A stretch of 64,000 nucleotides of DNA, from contig DHHV01000124.1 of the NCBI GenBank assembly GCA_002403455.1, positions 4,322 to 68,321 on the forward strand, given 5' to 3'. Shown one piece after another: positions 35,233 to 45,564 of the stretch; the first letter of the stretch is position 1, and each line of letters opens with the position of its first letter. Below the pieces are notes generated by a model. The model saw nothing but the letters and a program-made list of their open reading frames with translations. It was not told the DNA's origin and made no database searches. A program made the translations under genes and the position numbers. Source of the stretch: Hyphomonadaceae bacterium UBA4763. Lineage in GTDB: Bacteria; Pseudomonadota; Alphaproteobacteria; Caulobacterales; Aquidulcibacteraceae.

Positions 35233-37314
35233 ATGGCGCCATCTCGAAAGGTCCTTTATCGCGTTGTTCTGACAATCGGCCTTGCCGCGCCGGTCCCCGG
35301 CGCGTCGGCGCAAACCGCGCCGCCGCCCGTCCTCGCGACCGACGACGAACGCCGCGACTCCGCGATTGTGCTGTCGGCCGAGGGGCGCGAAAGCCCTGCC
35401 TTTCGCGCCCCGCAAAGCATTGGCCGGTTGGAAGCCGATCAGCTGCAACGCCTGAATGCGGACCAAATCTCGGAAGCGGTCAACCGGATCGCCGGCGTGA
35501 ACGTCCAGCGCGGCAATGGCGTGGAGCATTTGACCGCCATCCGCTCGCCGGTGCTGACCGGCGGGGCGGGAGCCGGATCGTTTTTATTCCTCGAGGACAA
35601 CGTGCCGCTGCGCTCGGCAGGGTTCGCCAATGTCAATGGCCTCGCTGACGCCCATGACGAGATCGCCGCCGCCATCGAAGTGGTCAAAGGCCCTTCTGGT
35701 GCGCTGTACGGCGCCAACGCCATCCACGGCGTGATCCACGTTGTCAGTCCCGAGCCCGACGTCGACGAAAGCCTGCTGGCGCGCTTCGCCGCCGATACCA
35801 ATGAACGCTTCAAAGCCTCGGCCTGGGCGACCGGCGGGGCGGCGGCGCATGCCTTTGGGCTTGGCGTCAGTTTGCAAGACGAACGCGGCTTTCAAGTCGA
35901 GTCCGGCTTGGATCAACAAAAGGCGACCTTGCGCCATCGCTGGGACGGACCGGGCTTTGCCCTTACCTCCACCATCGTCGCCGTCAACATCAACCAAGAA
36001 ACCGCGGGTTTTATCGAAGGCGATGACGTCTTCGCCGATCCCATTTTGCGCCGACAAAATGAATTCCCGCAGGCTTTTCGCGATTTGCAAGTCTTGCGCG
36101 GGCAAGTGCGCGCCGACTGGACGATCAACCCGGATTGGCGGCTTGTTGCAACGCCCTTTGCCCGGGTCAGCGAGCAGCGCTTCATTTTACATTTTCTACC
36201 CTCGCAAGCCTTGGAAACCAATGATCATTCGTCGGTCGGCGTCCAATCGGCGCTTTATGGCGCATTGTTTGGCGGCGCGGTGGAGACGATTTTCGGCCTC
36301 GACCTGGAGCGCACGCAAGGCGATTTAATCGAGTTCCAAGAAATCGCAACAATCGGCACGTTCACGCAAGGGCTGCATTATGATTACGCGGTTGACGCTA
36401 TGGGCGTGTCGCCTTTTGCGCAAGCCGCCTTATCGATTGGGCCGCGTGTTCGGCTGATCGCGGCGGCGCGGCTCGATTACACGCGCTTTGACTATGACAA
36501 CCGCACGGATGCCGGCGACGTGGGCCGGTTTCGCCGCCCGCCCGACCGGGTCGATCGCTTTGTGACCATTAGCCCCAAATTGAGCGTGCAGGTTGATCTT
36601 GCCAAAGGCTTGCTCGCGCACGCCAATTTCGCGCGCGGGGCGCGGCCGCCGCAAACCTCTGATCTTTATCGCTTGCAGACCTTGCAGCCGGTCGATGACC
36701 GCATCGATCCGGAAGTGATCGATTCCGTTGATGGGGGCTTGCGCGGCGCCTTTCGCCATTGGTCATTCGATGTGGTGGGGTTTTGGGCGGACAAGCGCAA
36801 TTTCTTCTTTCGCGATTCCAATGGCTTCAACGTGCTGGATGGCCGAACGCGCCATATCGGCGTGGAATCCAGCATCGGCTGGGAGCCGACGGAGCGCTTT
36901 CGCCTGGTTGGGGCGATGACTTATGCCCGTCACACCTACCGCTTTGACAATGTTGTGGGGGCGGCAAGCGAGATCATCCGCTTCGGCGCCGATGTCGACA
37001 CCGCGCCGCGCATTCTCTCCAATCTGCGCGCTGTTTGGCGCCCGCTCGACCGCGCTGAGATTGAAGCCGAATGGGTGCGCGTCGGTCGCTATTTCACCAA
37101 CGCCGCCAATTCCAATATCTATGAGGGGCATAATCTGATGCATTTGCGGCTCGGCTTTGAGCTGACCCGGCAGTTTTCGGTGTTTTTCGCGGCGCGTAAC
37201 GTGCTCGATCGTCTTTACGCCGAGCGCGCCGATTTCGCTTTCGGCAATGAGCGGTTCTTCCCCGGCGAAGAACGCACGTTCAGTTTTGGCCTGTCGGCGC
37301 GGTTTGGACCGTAA
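35233..37314 (+). CDS. TonB-dependent outer-membrane receptor
   Basis: A 693-residue receptor. A signal peptide (about 1-26, ending GASAQ) precedes a TonB-box area (DSAIVLSAE), then a plug domain about 50-170 (ADQISEAVNRIAGVNVQRG, IEVVKGPSGALYGANAIHGVIHV) and a 22-strand barrel that ends FSFGLSARFGP. Such receptors take up siderophores, vitamin B12 or saccharides; the substrate is not evident. The ATG at 35233 is used because the signal peptide starts there, although the open frame begins earlier within the M23 gene in another frame. It is convergent with the DUF2336 gene. Confidence 0.85.
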   Translation: MAPSRKVLYRVVLTIGLAAPVPGASAQTAPPPVLATDDERRDSAIVLSAEGRESPAFRAPQSIGRLEADQLQRLNADQISEAVNRIAGVNVQRGNGVEHLTAIRSPVLTGGAGAGSFLFLEDNVPLRSAGFANVNGLADAHDEIAAAIEVVKGPSGALYGANAIHGVIHVVSPEPDVDESLLARFAADTNERFKASAWATGGAAAHAFGLGVSLQDERGFQVESGLDQQKATLRHRWDGPGFALTSTIVAVNINQETAGFIEGDDVFADPILRRQNEFPQAFRDLQVLRGQVRADWTINPDWRLVATPFARVSEQRFILHFLPSQALETNDHSSVGVQSALYGALFGGAVETIFGLDLERTQGDLIEFQEIATIGTFTQGLHYDYAVDAMGVSPFAQAALSIGPRVRLIAAARLDYTRFDYDNRTDAGDVGRFRRPPDRVDRFVTISPKLSVQVDLAKGLLAHANFARGARPPQTSDLYRLQTLQPVDDRIDPEVIDSVDGGLRGAFRHWSFDVVGFWADKRNFFFRDSNGFNVLDGRTRHIGVESSIGWEPTERFRLVGAMTYARHTYRFDNVVGAASEIIRFGADVDTAPRILSNLRAVWRPLDRAEIEAEWVRVGRYFTNAANSNIYEGHNLMHLRLGFELTRQFSVFFAARNVLDRLYAERADFAFGNERFFPGEERTFSFGLSARFGP

Positions 37315-37332
37315 CGCGACGCGGGACGATCG

Positions 37333-38544
37333 TCAGACTCGTTTCGGCCTGCCGAGCACCAAAGCCGCCGCCTGGCGCGCCACGGAAGCGTCTTCGTCGA
37401 GCTCTTCGGCTTTGCCCAAATCATTGCGGTTAAAGTCCGAGGACAAGGCCCAGTTCCAATAGCGCAACACGGTTTGCGCTTTGGCGACCGCCAGCGAATC
37501 ATAGGCAAAAGCCATGCGTTGGAACGGACTCGCCGGATCGGGCGATACCGGCCGCCGCAAGGCGCGCCACAGCCGTTCGACATAATCGCGCTTGAGGCCG
37601 ACGGCTTTGCACAGGATCGCCACAGCTTCACCTCCCGCATCGCCAAAAATTTGCGCCGCTGTCACGGGTTTGATCCCGCAGATGTAAGCGATTTCGTTGA
37701 TCACAAAAAGATCTGGTTTGGCTAGCGCCGCGTCGATCGCCGCTTCAAGCGTGCCATAAGGCGACCGCGCCATCGCGGCGCGATTGCGTTGGCGCCTTTC
37801 TATGTATTGCAGGGCTTTGCGCACCACAGCGTCGGCAAAATTGTCTTCGGCCGCAATGGGAAACATGTCGCTGGCCGAAGCGATCAACACAGCCCGATCG
37901 ACCGCGAAACGCTTTAAAATGGCCCGTCGGCCGTCCTCATCGGCCCACCAGAATACCGCGAAGGCGTGTGCAGGCGTAAGCTCCTGGCGCCGCAATAACG
38001 GGGCAACGAGCGTCGCGTGATCGCGGCTCGCCCGCACCAATCGATCCATAGTCGTGATTGATATCGACGCCGTCGTGTTCAACAGCAATACGGACAGTGT
38101 TTGCACATCGCCGTGGATCGCCAGCATATCGACGACCGCTTCGCCGAGATTTTTGCGCGCGGCTATTATCCGACGGTGCGCGCTCGAGGCGGTCTGAGTG
38201 ATATGAATCAGATCGGAATCATTGAGCGCCGTACTCTCTTCCAGCAAAGGCCGCGCCACGGAAACATCATCGCGCGCCAGCAGCAAGGTGACCCGCTTGG
38301 GCGAATCGGCCAAAGCCGCCAAACGCTGTGCCGTCTGTTGGCGCATGGCGGCAGAGCCGAGTTTCAGCAATTCGATCAGAATATCGCCGGCCATGTCGCG
38401 CTCATGCCGAGAAATCCGCGTCAGCGGCATCGAGACGACTTCGCACAAGCGCCGCAGCATCATCTCGCGCGTGATCGCTCGCGAACTTGCGTGTCCTGAG
38501 CCGTTACGTGTTCCGTTGTCGGGGTTAACTGGGGCGGGCTGCAT
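37333..38544 (-). CDS. DUF2336 domain protein
   Basis: A 403-residue, all-helical soluble protein. HEAT-like repeats (AQRLAALADSPKRVTLLLARDDVSVARPLLEESTALNDSDLI) identify the alphaproteobacterial DUF2336 family. Function unknown; in Caulobacterales and Sphingomonadales members are often near flagellar or cell-cycle genes. No catalytic motif seen. The start is the ATG at 38544 and the first 20 residues are low complexity; a later start at about residue 28 (MMLRRLCEVV) is possible. It is 18 bp from the convergent TonB receptor stop. Confidence 0.78.
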   Translation of the reverse strand: MQPAPVNPDNGTRNGSGHASSRAITREMMLRRLCEVVSMPLTRISRHERDMAGDILIELLKLGSAAMRQQTAQRLAALADSPKRVTLLLARDDVSVARPLLEESTALNDSDLIHITQTASSAHRRIIAARKNLGEAVVDMLAIHGDVQTLSVLLLNTTASISITTMDRLVRASRDHATLVAPLLRRQELTPAHAFAVFWWADEDGRRAILKRFAVDRAVLIASASDMFPIAAEDNFADAVVRKALQYIERRQRNRAAMARSPYGTLEAAIDAALAKPDLFVINEIAYICGIKPVTAAQIFGDAGGEAVAILCKAVGLKRDYVERLWRALRRPVSPDPASPFQRMAFAYDSLAVAKAQTVLRYWNWALSSDFNRNDLGKAEELDEDASVARQAAALVLGRPKRV

Positions 38545-38602
38545 TGGCTGAAGCTTGCGCTAAGTCGATTACTTTTGGATGAATTCAGCGCACTTGCGCC
38601 GA

Positions 38603-39370
38603 TCAGACGACGATCGTCACGCCCAAATCGCGGAACATCGCTTCGACCGCCGCGCGCGCTTCGGTCAACTCAGCGAGGTCGGTCCCGCGCGCAACGACGC
38701 AGGCGCCAAAATCGCCATCCGCGTAATAGGGATAAGAACCAAAGCTTAAATTCGGGCGGGCTTTGGCGATCGCTTCCAACGGCGCGGCGATCAAGCCTTC
38801 GCGGGCGCGCGGGCCGCGAATTTCGATGGCGTGCGTAACCGCCCCGCCCTCGATCCATGGCGCAATCTCTTCCAGCATGGCCCGCATCACCATCGGCACG
38901 CCGGCCAGCACGAAGACATTGCGGACCATGAAGCCAGGCGCGGTCGAGACCTTGTTGCGGATCAGCCGCGCGCCGTGCGGCAGCCGCGCCATCCGTCGCC
39001 GCGCCGGGGTGAAGTCCTGCTCGGCATAATGCGCCCCCAACAGCGCCAAGGCCTCAGGGTGCTCGTCCAACGCCGCGTCAAACGCCGCCGCGATCGCGTC
39101 AGCGGTGATGTCGTCATGGGTCGGGCCGATGCCGCCGGTGGTGAACACATAATCATAGGCGCTCGCCAAGGCGCGCACGGCGCTCTTGATCGCAACCGGA
39201 TCGTCGGCGACGACGCGCGCTTCAGCAAGGCTAACGCCCAGAGGCCCCAAAAATTGCGCCAGCGTGCGCAAATTGGTCTCTTGGGTGCGCCCGGAGAGGA
39301 TTTCATCGCCGATGACGAGCAAGGCCGCGCGCACGCGCCGCGGCGGCGGAGCAATTGCGGTCGCGCTCAC
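38603..39370 (-). CDS. CinA-like competence/damage-inducible protein, molybdopterin-binding domain only
   Basis: A 255-residue protein comprising the molybdopterin-binding (MoCF/MoaB-like) domain of CinA: LLVIGDEILSGRTQETN, FTTGGIGPTHDDITADAIA and MVRNVFVLAGVPMVMRAML. The C-terminal nicotinamide-nucleotide amidase domain of full-length CinA is missing, as in many alphaproteobacteria where it is encoded elsewhere. Its start overlaps the cupin gene stop by four bases. It is the last gene of the lepA-cupin-cinA run. Confidence 0.9.
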   Translation of the reverse strand: MSATAIAPPPRRVRAALLVIGDEILSGRTQETNLRTLAQFLGPLGVSLAEARVVADDPVAIKSAVRALASAYDYVFTTGGIGPTHDDITADAIAAAFDAALDEHPEALALLGAHYAEQDFTPARRRMARLPHGARLIRNKVSTAPGFMVRNVFVLAGVPMVMRAMLEEIAPWIEGGAVTHAIEIRGPRAREGLIAAPLEAIAKARPNLSFGSYPYYADGDFGACVVARGTDLAELTEARAAVEAMFRDLGVTIVV

Positions 39371-39747
39371 ACCCGCACCCCGTCCGGCGCGGTCAGGGTC
39401 GGATGCGTTTCCGCGCCCGTATTGCGCAGGCCCTTCGGCGCAAGGATCAGGATATGCGCCTCCTGCGCGGCGCGGGTGCGATGGCGCATGCCGGCTGGCA
39501 CGACCATCATCTCGCCCGCGTGTAGGACATGGGTCTGGCGCGTTGCGTCGTCTTCGCCAAGGTCAATTTCCATACTGCCCGCCAGGCACAAAAACACCTC
39601 GTCGGCGCCGTCATGGTGATGGAACAGGAACTCGCCTTCGATCTTGGCGAGCTTGATCTCCGCGCCATTTGCTTCGGCGACGACTTTCGGGCGCCAATGC
39701 TCGGCAAATAGCGACAGCTTTTGCGACAGATTGATCACGCTCATCAA
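39367..39747 (-). CDS. Cupin-domain protein
   Basis: A 126-residue single-domain cupin. Motif 1 ([18 protein letters not shown]) supplies the metal histidines and glutamate, and motif 2 ([18 protein letters not shown]) the further His. The metal and substrate are unknown. It overlaps lepA upstream and cinA downstream by four bases each, so the three form a tight operon. Confidence 0.85.
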   Translation of the reverse strand: MMSVINLSQKLSLFAEHWRPKVVAEANGAEIKLAKIEGEFLFHHHDGADEVFLCLAGSMEIDLGEDDATRQTHVLHAGEMMVVPAGMRHRTRAAQEAHILILAPKGLRNTGAETHPTLTAPDGVRV

Positions 39748-41549
39748 TCAGCATCCATTTTCAACGCGGCGATAAAGGCCTCCTGCGGGATTTCGACCTT
39801 GCCATATTCACGCATGCGCTTTTTGCCCTCTTTTTGCTTGTCGAGCAATTTGCGTTTGCGGGTGGCGTCGCCGCCATAGCATTTCGCGGTGACGTCTTTG
39901 CGCAAGGCGCGGATCGTCTCGCGCGCGATGACTTTGCCGCCGATGGCGGCCTGGATCGGCACTTGGAACATATGCGGCGGGATCAGGTCTTTCAGTTTCT
40001 CGCACATCGAGCGGCCGCGCGTTTCGGCCCGCGTGCGGTGCACCAGCATGGCCAGCGCATCGACCGGCTCGGCATTGACCAGCACTTGCAATTTGACCAG
40101 ATCGCCCTCGCGATGGCCATGCATCTGATAGTCGAACGAGGCATAGCCCTTGGAAATCGACTTTAGACGATCGTAGAAGTCAAACACGACTTCGTTCAAC
40201 GGCAAATCATATTGCAGCATGGCGCGCGCGCCGCTGTATGACAGATTGACTTGTTCCCCGCGCCGGTCTTGGCACAATTTGATCACCGAGCCGAGATATT
40301 CATCCGGCGTCAAGATCGTGGCGCGGATCCACGGCTCCTCGATCTTTTCGATGCGCATCACGTCTGGCAGATCGGCCGGATTGTGCAAATCAAGCTTCGC
40401 GCCGTCGCGCATGAAGATCTGATAGACCACAGACGGCGCCGTGGTAATCAAATCGAGGTTGAATTCGCGCGTCAGCCGCTCTTGAATAATCTCCAAATGC
40501 AGGAGACCCAAAAAACCGCAGCGGAAGCCAAAGCCAAGCGCCGCGCTGGTCTCCATCTCGAAAGAAAACGACGCATCATTCAGGCGCAATTTGTCCATGG
40601 CGTTGCGCAAGTCTTCAAACTCGGACGCATCGAGCGGGAAAATACCGCAGAACACCACCGGCTGCACCGGCTTAAAGCCCGGCAGCGGCCCATCGCAGGG
40701 GCGCTTGTCCTCGGTGATCGTGTCGCCGACGCGGGTGTCGGCGACTTGCTTGATTGACCCCGTGAAAAAACCAACCTCGCCCGGGCCGAGCGCCTCCATG
40801 TCTTCGATTTTCGGCCGAAACACCCCGACCTTGTCAACGCCATGCACGGCGCCGGTCGACCATAATTTCAGCTTCATGCCCTTGCGGATGACGCCATCGA
40901 CAATGCGAAACAAGACGACAACGCCGAGATAGGGATCATACCAGGAATCAATCAGCATGGCCTTTAGCGGGGCCTGGGGATCGCCAATCTTTGGCGCCGG
41001 CAGACGCGTGACGATCGCCTCCAGGACCTGATCGATATTGAGACCCGTCTTCGCCGAAATCGGAATGGCTTCGCTGGCGTCCAGACCGATAACGTCTTCG
41101 ATCTGGGCTTTGACCCGGTCGGGCTCGGCGGCCGGCAGGTCGATCTTGTTCAAGACCGGCACGATGTCGTGATTGTTGTCGATCGCCTGATAGACATTGG
41201 CCAAGGTCTGCGCCTCGACGCCTTGGCTGGCGTCGACCACCAGGAGCGAGCCTTCGCAGGCCGCCAAAGAGCGCGACACTTCATAGGCGAAGTCAACATG
41301 GCCGGGCGTGTCCATCAGATTGAGGACATAATTTTCGCCGTCCTTGGCCTTGTAATCGAGCCGAACCGTCTGCGCCTTGATCGTGATGCCGCGCTCGCGC
41401 TCGATATCCATGGAATCGAGCACCTGATCTTTCATTTCGCGCTCTGACAACCCTCCCGTCATTTGGATCAACCGATCGGCCAAGGTTGATTTGCCGTGAT
41501 CGATATGGGCGACGATCGAAAAATTACGGATGCGCGCGCGTGGCGTCAT
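39744..41549 (-). CDS. lepA: Elongation factor 4 (LepA)
   Basis: A 601-residue translational GTPase, the exact family size. G1 ([14 protein letters not shown]), G2-G3 ([17 protein letters not shown]) and G4 (LNKIDLP) are present, along with the LepA-specific C-terminus ([26 protein letters not shown]). It promotes back-translocation or ribosome biogenesis. The start at 41549 ([19 protein letters not shown]) fits the family; the open frame continues upstream without homology. First gene of the lepA-cupin-cinA operon. Confidence 0.97.
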   Translation of the reverse strand: MTPRARIRNFSIVAHIDHGKSTLADRLIQMTGGLSEREMKDQVLDSMDIERERGITIKAQTVRLDYKAKDGENYVLNLMDTPGHVDFAYEVSRSLAACEGSLLVVDASQGVEAQTLANVYQAIDNNHDIVPVLNKIDLPAAEPDRVKAQIEDVIGLDASEAIPISAKTGLNIDQVLEAIVTRLPAPKIGDPQAPLKAMLIDSWYDPYLGVVVLFRIVDGVIRKGMKLKLWSTGAVHGVDKVGVFRPKIEDMEALGPGEVGFFTGSIKQVADTRVGDTITEDKRPCDGPLPGFKPVQPVVFCGIFPLDASEFEDLRNAMDKLRLNDASFSFEMETSAALGFGFRCGFLGLLHLEIIQERLTREFNLDLITTAPSVVYQIFMRDGAKLDLHNPADLPDVMRIEKIEEPWIRATILTPDEYLGSVIKLCQDRRGEQVNLSYSGARAMLQYDLPLNEVVFDFYDRLKSISKGYASFDYQMHGHREGDLVKLQVLVNAEPVDALAMLVHRTRAETRGRSMCEKLKDLIPPHMFQVPIQAAIGGKVIARETIRALRKDVTAKCYGGDATRKRKLLDKQKEGKKRMREYGKVEIPQEAFIAALKMDAD

Positions 41550-41680
41550 ATGAGGAGGGCTTCTCGAGCTAAACGGGCGCGCCGACGCGAAACCGGCGCA
41601 AAACCACATGGATGAGGTCAGGGCGCGAGCCGATAGCATGGGCGCACCAGCGCGCCAAGCTTTTGCGCCGCAGCAAGGCG

Positions 41681-42112
41681 TTAATGCCGGTTGCCGTCGG
41701 CGTCGATCAACAACGCGCCGTCTTCTTTGTAAAACGGCCCCTTTGGCCAAGTCGCCAACAGGTCAAGCACTGTTTCCGACGGGCGGCACAATTTGACGCC
41801 TCTCGGCGTCGCCACCAAAGGGCGGTTGACCAGCACGGGATGGGTCAGCATCGCCGCGAGCAGCGCCGCATCGTCGACGCCCGGCTCCAGCAGCCCCAGC
41901 TCTTTGGCCGGCGATTTGCTCTCGCGCAACGCCGCGCGCAGGCTTAGGCCCGCCGCCGCCAGCAGCGCCAACAGCGGGCCGCGCGTCCAGCCGGTTTGCA
42001 CATAAAGCGCGATCTCAGGTCTATAGCCGGCCGCCTCGATGATCCGCAAAACATTGCGCGAGGTCTCGCAATCGGGATTGTGAAAAATCACGACGGGAAA
42101 AGACGGGGTCAT
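41681..42112 (-). CDS. arsC: Glutaredoxin-type arsenate reductase ArsC
   Basis: A 143-residue ArsC of the glutaredoxin-coupled class. The catalytic cysteine is in [15 protein letters not shown] (about residue 15), and the arginine-rich part [14 protein letters not shown] supplies the arsenate-binding arginines. It reduces arsenate to arsenite. The ATG at 42112 lies inside the overlap with the aquaporin gene, so the pair is coupled. The combination fits a pathway in which arsenite leaves through the channel. No arsR is seen nearby. Confidence 0.9.
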   Translation of the reverse strand: MTPSFPVVIFHNPDCETSRNVLRIIEAAGYRPEIALYVQTGWTRGPLLALLAAAGLSLRAALRESKSPAKELGLLEPGVDDAALLAAMLTHPVLVNRPLVATPRGVKLCRPSETVLDLLATWPKGPFYKEDGALLIDADGNRH

Positions 42113-42783
42113 GGCGCCTCTTTCGGAAACAGCCAGCCGAATAAGCCCAAAGCCGCCAAGGCGCCAAGCGCTTGCGCGCCAATAAACCCCGGGACCGAAC
42201 TTGAGGCGATACCGGCAAAGCTTGCGGTGAAACTGCGCGCCAATGTCACTGCCGGATTGGCGAATGAGGTCGACGCGGTGAACCAATAGGCCGCCAGGAT
42301 ATAGAGCCCAACCGCAACGCCGGTCTCCTGCGGCCGGGTTTTGGACAGGCTCAAAATCCCCCCGATCACCCCGAAGGTGGCGATTGCTTCGGCGAGCCAC
42401 AAATGGGCGCCGTCGCGCAGCGGCGCGCCTTGTTGCAGCAAGTCTTGCCCAAACATCGCATGCGCCAGCATGACGCCCAGCACGGCGCCAATCCCTTGCG
42501 CGATCACATAAATCGCCGCCATGCGCCAGCTCAACGCGCCGCGCAGCGCCATGACGAGGCTCACCACCGGATTGAAATGCGCGCCCGAGAGCGGCCCAAA
42601 CATCCAGATCAGCACGATCAAGCCGCCAGCCGTCGCCGCCGCATTTGCCAACAATGCGATCGCGACATTGCCGCCCGCCAAGCGCTCGCCCATGATCCCA
42701 GAGCCGACGACGATCGCCAGCAAGAGCACGGTTCCGAGCGCCTCCGCCGTCACGGCGCGGGCCGTCGCGCTGACGTCTTGCAT
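42109..42783 (-). CDS. MIP-family aquaporin/aquaglyceroporin (AqpS-like)
   Basis: A 224-residue membrane channel with six hydrophobic segments. Both NPA-type motifs are visible: the first reads NPV (SGAHFNPVVSLVMALRG) and the second NPA (STSFANPAVTLARSFTASFAGI), close to the AqpS type that pairs with ArsC in Sinorhizobium. The first motif's Ala-to-Val change is like that in AqpS-type arsenite channels. It begins 32 bp after lptD on the same strand. Confidence 0.9.
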   Translation of the reverse strand: MQDVSATARAVTAEALGTVLLLAIVVGSGIMGERLAGGNVAIALLANAAATAGGLIVLIWMFGPLSGAHFNPVVSLVMALRGALSWRMAAIYVIAQGIGAVLGVMLAHAMFGQDLLQQGAPLRDGAHLWLAEAIATFGVIGGILSLSKTRPQETGVAVGLYILAAYWFTASTSFANPAVTLARSFTASFAGIASSSVPGFIGAQALGALAALGLFGWLFPKEAP

Positions 42784-42815
42784 ATTCCCCCCTGATTGGT
42801 TGCGCGTTCAGCCCT

Positions 42816-45098
42816 TTAGCGCGCGCCCAAAATGCCGATGGTCGCCAAGCCGATTTCAAAGCGGAAGACGAGCCCCTGGCCGAATTCGCGGTCCTCGACA
42901 TTGGTCCGCCGCACGCCGAGCCGCACAAAGGTGCAATCGTCGCGATAGGTGACGCCAACGCCCCAGCCGCGCGGCTCGCCCGCGTCAATATCAAAAGTCG
43001 CGCCGCCATCCAGCGACCAATTTCGGGTCAATTGCACGCCCGTATTGAAGGAGGCTTCGGAATCGGCCTCGAAGGCGCCGAAAGCAAAATCCGGCGCGGT
43101 GCGCGAATAATTTGCTGTGCCGGTCAACCGCCAAAACTTGATCTGTGTCGTCACGTCCGCGCGGCGCACCGCCAGATTATCGTCGTCCACGCGCAGGCGG
43201 ACCACTTGCGTAAACCGCTCCCCAGCACGCAATTGCGAGCCGACAACGATGTCCGATCCCCGCTCGCTCAAATTCGACAGCAAATCAAAAACCGGATCAG
43301 GGTCGTCGTTCCAGCGGCGGCCGATTTCGACATCCCAAGAGCCGCCCGCCCAGCTGACGCGGCCGCGCGCGCCGGCGATCCAGCGCAAGCCCTCTTGGAA
43401 CAGATCATTGTTTGGTGCGCCGTTGAGGCGAAAAATGCTGGAAACATCGACGTCGAACGCTTGGCTGTCTTCGTTGATAATGCGCGCATTGTCTTGGCTG
43501 GCTTCGCCATAGCCGATCGCGAAAACGGGCTCGACAAAAAGATCGACGCGATTGCCGGGCCGATGCAGCGGCCAGCGGATTTCGCCGCCCGCCAAAAACG
43601 CGCCGCGCGTGAACACCCCTTCCGAGGCGTCGATTTCGCTTTCGTCAAAATTGAACAAATCACCGCGCAGCTCGAGCCGCGGCTCGACCACGATGCCTGG
43701 GCCCAGCACCAGATCGCGCGTCCATCGACCGGTCAGGCTGCCGCGCCGCGAATCGGGGCCGGCGTCGCGATCCAAAATCAAACCCGACAGCCCAAGATCA
43801 ACATCGCCGCCAAAAGCCGGATCGACGAAACGAAAACCGGCCTCGACCGCTGGCAGCACGCGGGGGGTGTCGTCCTGGATGTCAAATCCGCGCTGGCCTT
43901 GAAACACCGCCGTATAGGCGCGCAAATAGAAATTCTCGGTCTGGCCTTCAAAAAACGCGTTGGATTGCAACACCAAAGGCTGGGTGAAGAAAGCGGCGCT
44001 GGCGAGCCCATCCGTGGGCAAATCATAGCGGCGCAGGAACAAATCATCGCTTGAACGATTGCCGGCGAAACCCCAGCGAAATGTCTCGTTGATGTCGAAC
44101 AGACCCGAAGAAAACACGTGGCCCTGGAATTCGCGCTCGATCAGGCCATCGCCATCAACATCGATCCGAAAGCCGTCATTGTCGAATTGCGCTTCGCGCG
44201 TACCGCTGGCCTCGATGAACACATCGCCCGAGAAGAATTTCTGCCGATAGCGGGCGCGCAGCAAGGGCCGAATATTGGTGTGGATTTGCGCAGTCAGCGT
44301 CAAATCTTGCGACGGCGAGATCGCCCAAAAATAGGGCTGTTCATAAATAAAGCCCAGTCGCCGGTCCTGACCAAATCCTGGCGCCAGCAAGCCCGACCGG
44401 CGCGTTGCTTCCGGATCGGGATGGGCAAAGAACGGCGCGTAAAAGATCGGGATGCCTTTAACCGCCAAAACGGCGTCGCGATGGGTGATGATGCCGTTCT
44501 CGGTGTCCTGCACCGCGCGGCGCGAGCGCAAAACCCAGGTCGGTTGGCGGCGCGTGCCGTCTGCACAGAGAAAACTGCAGGCGGTATAGGTCGCCTGTCC
44601 GTAAATATTGACGCCATCAGCCGCGCGTTCGGCCGTGGCGGCCGCGGCGATTGCTTGCCGACCGATCCGGGTAAACACATTGGTGGCGAAGCCAATATCC
44701 AGCGCTTCGGCGACGTCGATTTCGTCGGCATAGCGCACGTCGCCATTGGCCTCGATCACCTGGACATTGCCGCTGGCGCGCACCCGCCCCGAGGTTCGAT
44801 CGAACACGGCGCGATCGGCGCGCAAAATGCGGTCGCGAAATCGCCCTTCGACATTGCCTTGCGCGATGATTTGGTTGTTGGAATCGTCCCGGATGATATC
44901 GTCGGCGTCGAGGATCAGGCGATCTTCTTCTGCAATGGGCCCATCATTCGGCGCCTGATCCGGCGTTTGCGCGGGCGCTTCTTGCGCTGTTTGCGCCAGA
45001 GCCGGCGATCCGGCGGCCACAAACCACGCGATCGCCGCCAGCGATAACGCCAGCCTGCCTGTCGTCGCCATCAACGCGCTTTTGTCGCACGCCGCCAT
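42816..45098 (-). CDS. lptD: LPS-assembly protein LptD
   Basis: A 760-residue outer-membrane protein. Signal peptide about 1-35 (ending GSPALAQ). The OstA/LptA-like beta-jellyroll (IDADD-like RLILDADDIIRDDSNNQI, then RIGRQAIAAAATAERA) is followed by a large beta-barrel to the C-terminus. It inserts LPS in the outer leaflet together with LptE. The ATG at 45098 is supported by GGGAGGAAG nine to one bases upstream of it; a longer start is unlikely. In many alphaproteobacteria lptD is followed by surA, pdxA and ksgA, but not here. Confidence 0.9.
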   Translation of the reverse strand: MAACDKSALMATTGRLALSLAAIAWFVAAGSPALAQTAQEAPAQTPDQAPNDGPIAEEDRLILDADDIIRDDSNNQIIAQGNVEGRFRDRILRADRAVFDRTSGRVRASGNVQVIEANGDVRYADEIDVAEALDIGFATNVFTRIGRQAIAAAATAERAADGVNIYGQATYTACSFLCADGTRRQPTWVLRSRRAVQDTENGIITHRDAVLAVKGIPIFYAPFFAHPDPEATRRSGLLAPGFGQDRRLGFIYEQPYFWAISPSQDLTLTAQIHTNIRPLLRARYRQKFFSGDVFIEASGTREAQFDNDGFRIDVDGDGLIEREFQGHVFSSGLFDINETFRWGFAGNRSSDDLFLRRYDLPTDGLASAAFFTQPLVLQSNAFFEGQTENFYLRAYTAVFQGQRGFDIQDDTPRVLPAVEAGFRFVDPAFGGDVDLGLSGLILDRDAGPDSRRGSLTGRWTRDLVLGPGIVVEPRLELRGDLFNFDESEIDASEGVFTRGAFLAGGEIRWPLHRPGNRVDLFVEPVFAIGYGEASQDNARIINEDSQAFDVDVSSIFRLNGAPNNDLFQEGLRWIAGARGRVSWAGGSWDVEIGRRWNDDPDPVFDLLSNLSERGSDIVVGSQLRAGERFTQVVRLRVDDDNLAVRRADVTTQIKFWRLTGTANYSRTAPDFAFGAFEADSEASFNTGVQLTRNWSLDGGATFDIDAGEPRGWGVGVTYRDDCTFVRLGVRRTNVEDREFGQGLVFRFEIGLATIGILGAR

Positions 45099-45206
45099 GA
45101 TCTTCCTCCCAAAGGCCAAGACCTTTAGGCAGGAAAACCTTACGTGCAAACTGGTTTCTTCGCCGCAGCATGGCCAAAATGCCGCGCCCTATTCGCGGTA
45201 AACCGT

Positions 45207-45494
45207 TCAGTCTTCCACGCGCAGAGCGAGCGCATGCACCCGCTCGGCGAGTTCCTCGCGCAAGGTCTCATGGACCAGCCGCTGTTGCGCCACGCGCGAC
45301 AGGCCGCGAAAGGCGCCGGCCGCAATGATCACGCGAAAATGGCTTTCGCCTTGTGGATTGGCGCCCGAATGGCCATGGTGCAGCGCGCTTTCGTCAATGA
45401 TTTCCAACCGTTCGGGCAAGAATTGCGCCTGCAATTTGTCGAAAAGGCGCCGGCCCACCGGCCCCAATTTGTCAAGCGAATTATTCTCAGTCAT
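45207..45494 (-). CDS. bolA: BolA-family protein
   Basis: A 95-residue BolA protein. The BolA core has HHGHSGANPQGESHFRVIIAAGAFRGLSRVAQQRLVHETL with the conserved His and the Arg-rich HETL-type strand. BolA works with monothiol glutaredoxins in iron-sulfur and redox control and alters cell morphology. The ATG at 45494 (MTENN) is best spaced from GGAAAG; another ATG at 45500 is too near the site. It is divergent from the J-domain gene, an arrangement common in alphaproteobacteria. Confidence 0.93.
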   Translation of the reverse strand: MTENNSLDKLGPVGRRLFDKLQAQFLPERLEIIDESALHHGHSGANPQGESHFRVIIAAGAFRGLSRVAQQRLVHETLREELAERVHALALRVED

Positions 45495-45564
45495 CACCAT
45501 CTTTCCGCGTCGCTTCGGCGTTGGATTTGTAGACACATTAACCCTTGGACACCATACTCACGTC

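Noticed and set aside
38603..39370. A second MoaB/MogA for molybdenum cofactor
   Set aside because: The protein has the CinA-specific layout and sits in a lepA operon; it shares only the molybdopterin-binding fold.
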